Of a stretch of 64,000 nt of DNA, positions 63,986-64,000 are shown one piece after another. This DNA comes from Litorimonas cladophorae. Lineage in GTDB: Bacteria; Pseudomonadota; Alphaproteobacteria; Caulobacterales; Maricaulaceae. Positions within the stretch are counted from its first letter, which is position 1. The number at the start of each line of letters is the position of its first letter. The DNA lies in the NCBI RefSeq assembly GCF_014652455.1, contig NZ_BMYV01000001.1, forward strand, positions 558,001 to 622,000, read 5' to 3'. The translations under genes and the position numbers were made by a program. Below the pieces are notes generated by a model, which saw only the letters and a list, made by a program, of their open reading frames with translations, was not told the DNA's origin and ran no database searches.

Positions 63986-64000
63986 ATGCCAGAAGTGATT
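63986..64000 (+). CDS. First five codons of a divergent gene
   Basis: ATG 63986 reads MPEVI to the window edge. Alphaproteobacterial suf loci often have a divergent alpha/beta hydrolase gene next to iscR that begins with these residues. Only five codons are visible, so this is a weak call based on position. Confidence 0.4.

Noticed and set aside
1-64000. CRISPR arrays, insertion sequences, prophage, integrases
   Set aside because: No regularly spaced repeats, transposase or integrase genes were seen on either strand.

Overview
The window is a dense, largely vertical-looking stretch of chromosome from a Gram-negative alphaproteobacterium. Lipid A/KDO genes (kdsB, a KdsD/KpsF-type isomerase), a SUF-only Fe-S cluster locus led by an IscR-like Rrf2 regulator, the cysG-DUF2849-cysI-cysH sulfite cassette, an RpoH-type sigma factor and many 1-4 base stop/start overlaps all fit. 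Moderate GC and the mix of genes suggest a marine Hyphomonadaceae/Maricaulales/Robiginitomaculaceae-like organism; this placement is an inference. No phage, insertion sequence or CRISPR array was seen.

Layout. 0-4.7 kb: 5' part of an M2 peptidase lipoprotein gene, hemH, then threonine synthase coupled to a shikimate-kinase-like P-loop gene, then an XRE-cupin regulator. 4.76-9.5 kb: sulfite reduction operon (cysG, DUF2849, cysI, a DUF934-CysH fusion, a small membrane protein); two palindromes lie between it and the divergent regulator. 9.55-16.3 kb: a complete his operon on the minus strand, led by a TrpR-like repressor gene and containing a HisC-HisB fusion; a TrpR-operator-like palindrome abuts its first start codon. 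16.4-22.2 kb: tRNA-Ser(UGA), rlpA, a DD-carboxypeptidase, tmk, holB, tatD and an MBL hydrolase. 22.2-26.2 kb: phosphatase, kdsB, kdsD, pgm. 26.2-26.9 kb: a 0.68 kb gene-free gap with RNA-like structure. 26.9-37.2 kb: formaldehyde detoxification pair, a GH42 beta-galactosidase remnant, threonine dehydratase, acyl-CoA ligase, a serine-protease-like lipoprotein, an MFS pump, an iodotyrosine-deiodinase-like flavoprotein, and tdh-kbl threonine catabolism. 37.3-44.8 kb: a UDG-family protein, pbpC and a bacterial alpha-2-macroglobulin. 45-54.6 kb: two distantly related secreted proteins about 8 kb apart, one overlapping a PapD-like chaperone gene; between them an Hpt protein, a CPBP protease, a large coiled-coil membrane protein, rluD, rpoH with a sigma-32-like promoter, and a hemerythrin. 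54.6-63.8 kb: the suf operon (iscR, cysteine desulfurase, sufB, lipoprotein, Rid protein, cupin, membrane protein, sufC, sufD, tiny membrane protein, sufS, sufT, sufA, membrane protein). The last 15 bases appear to start a divergent gene.

Most interesting items: the self-contained his regulatory unit, the HisC-HisB fusion, the THNSL1-like threonine synthase/kinase-like pair, the secreted protein family with a coupled chaperone, the accessory genes embedded in suf, and a bacterial IYD homologue that keeps the substrate-binding triad.
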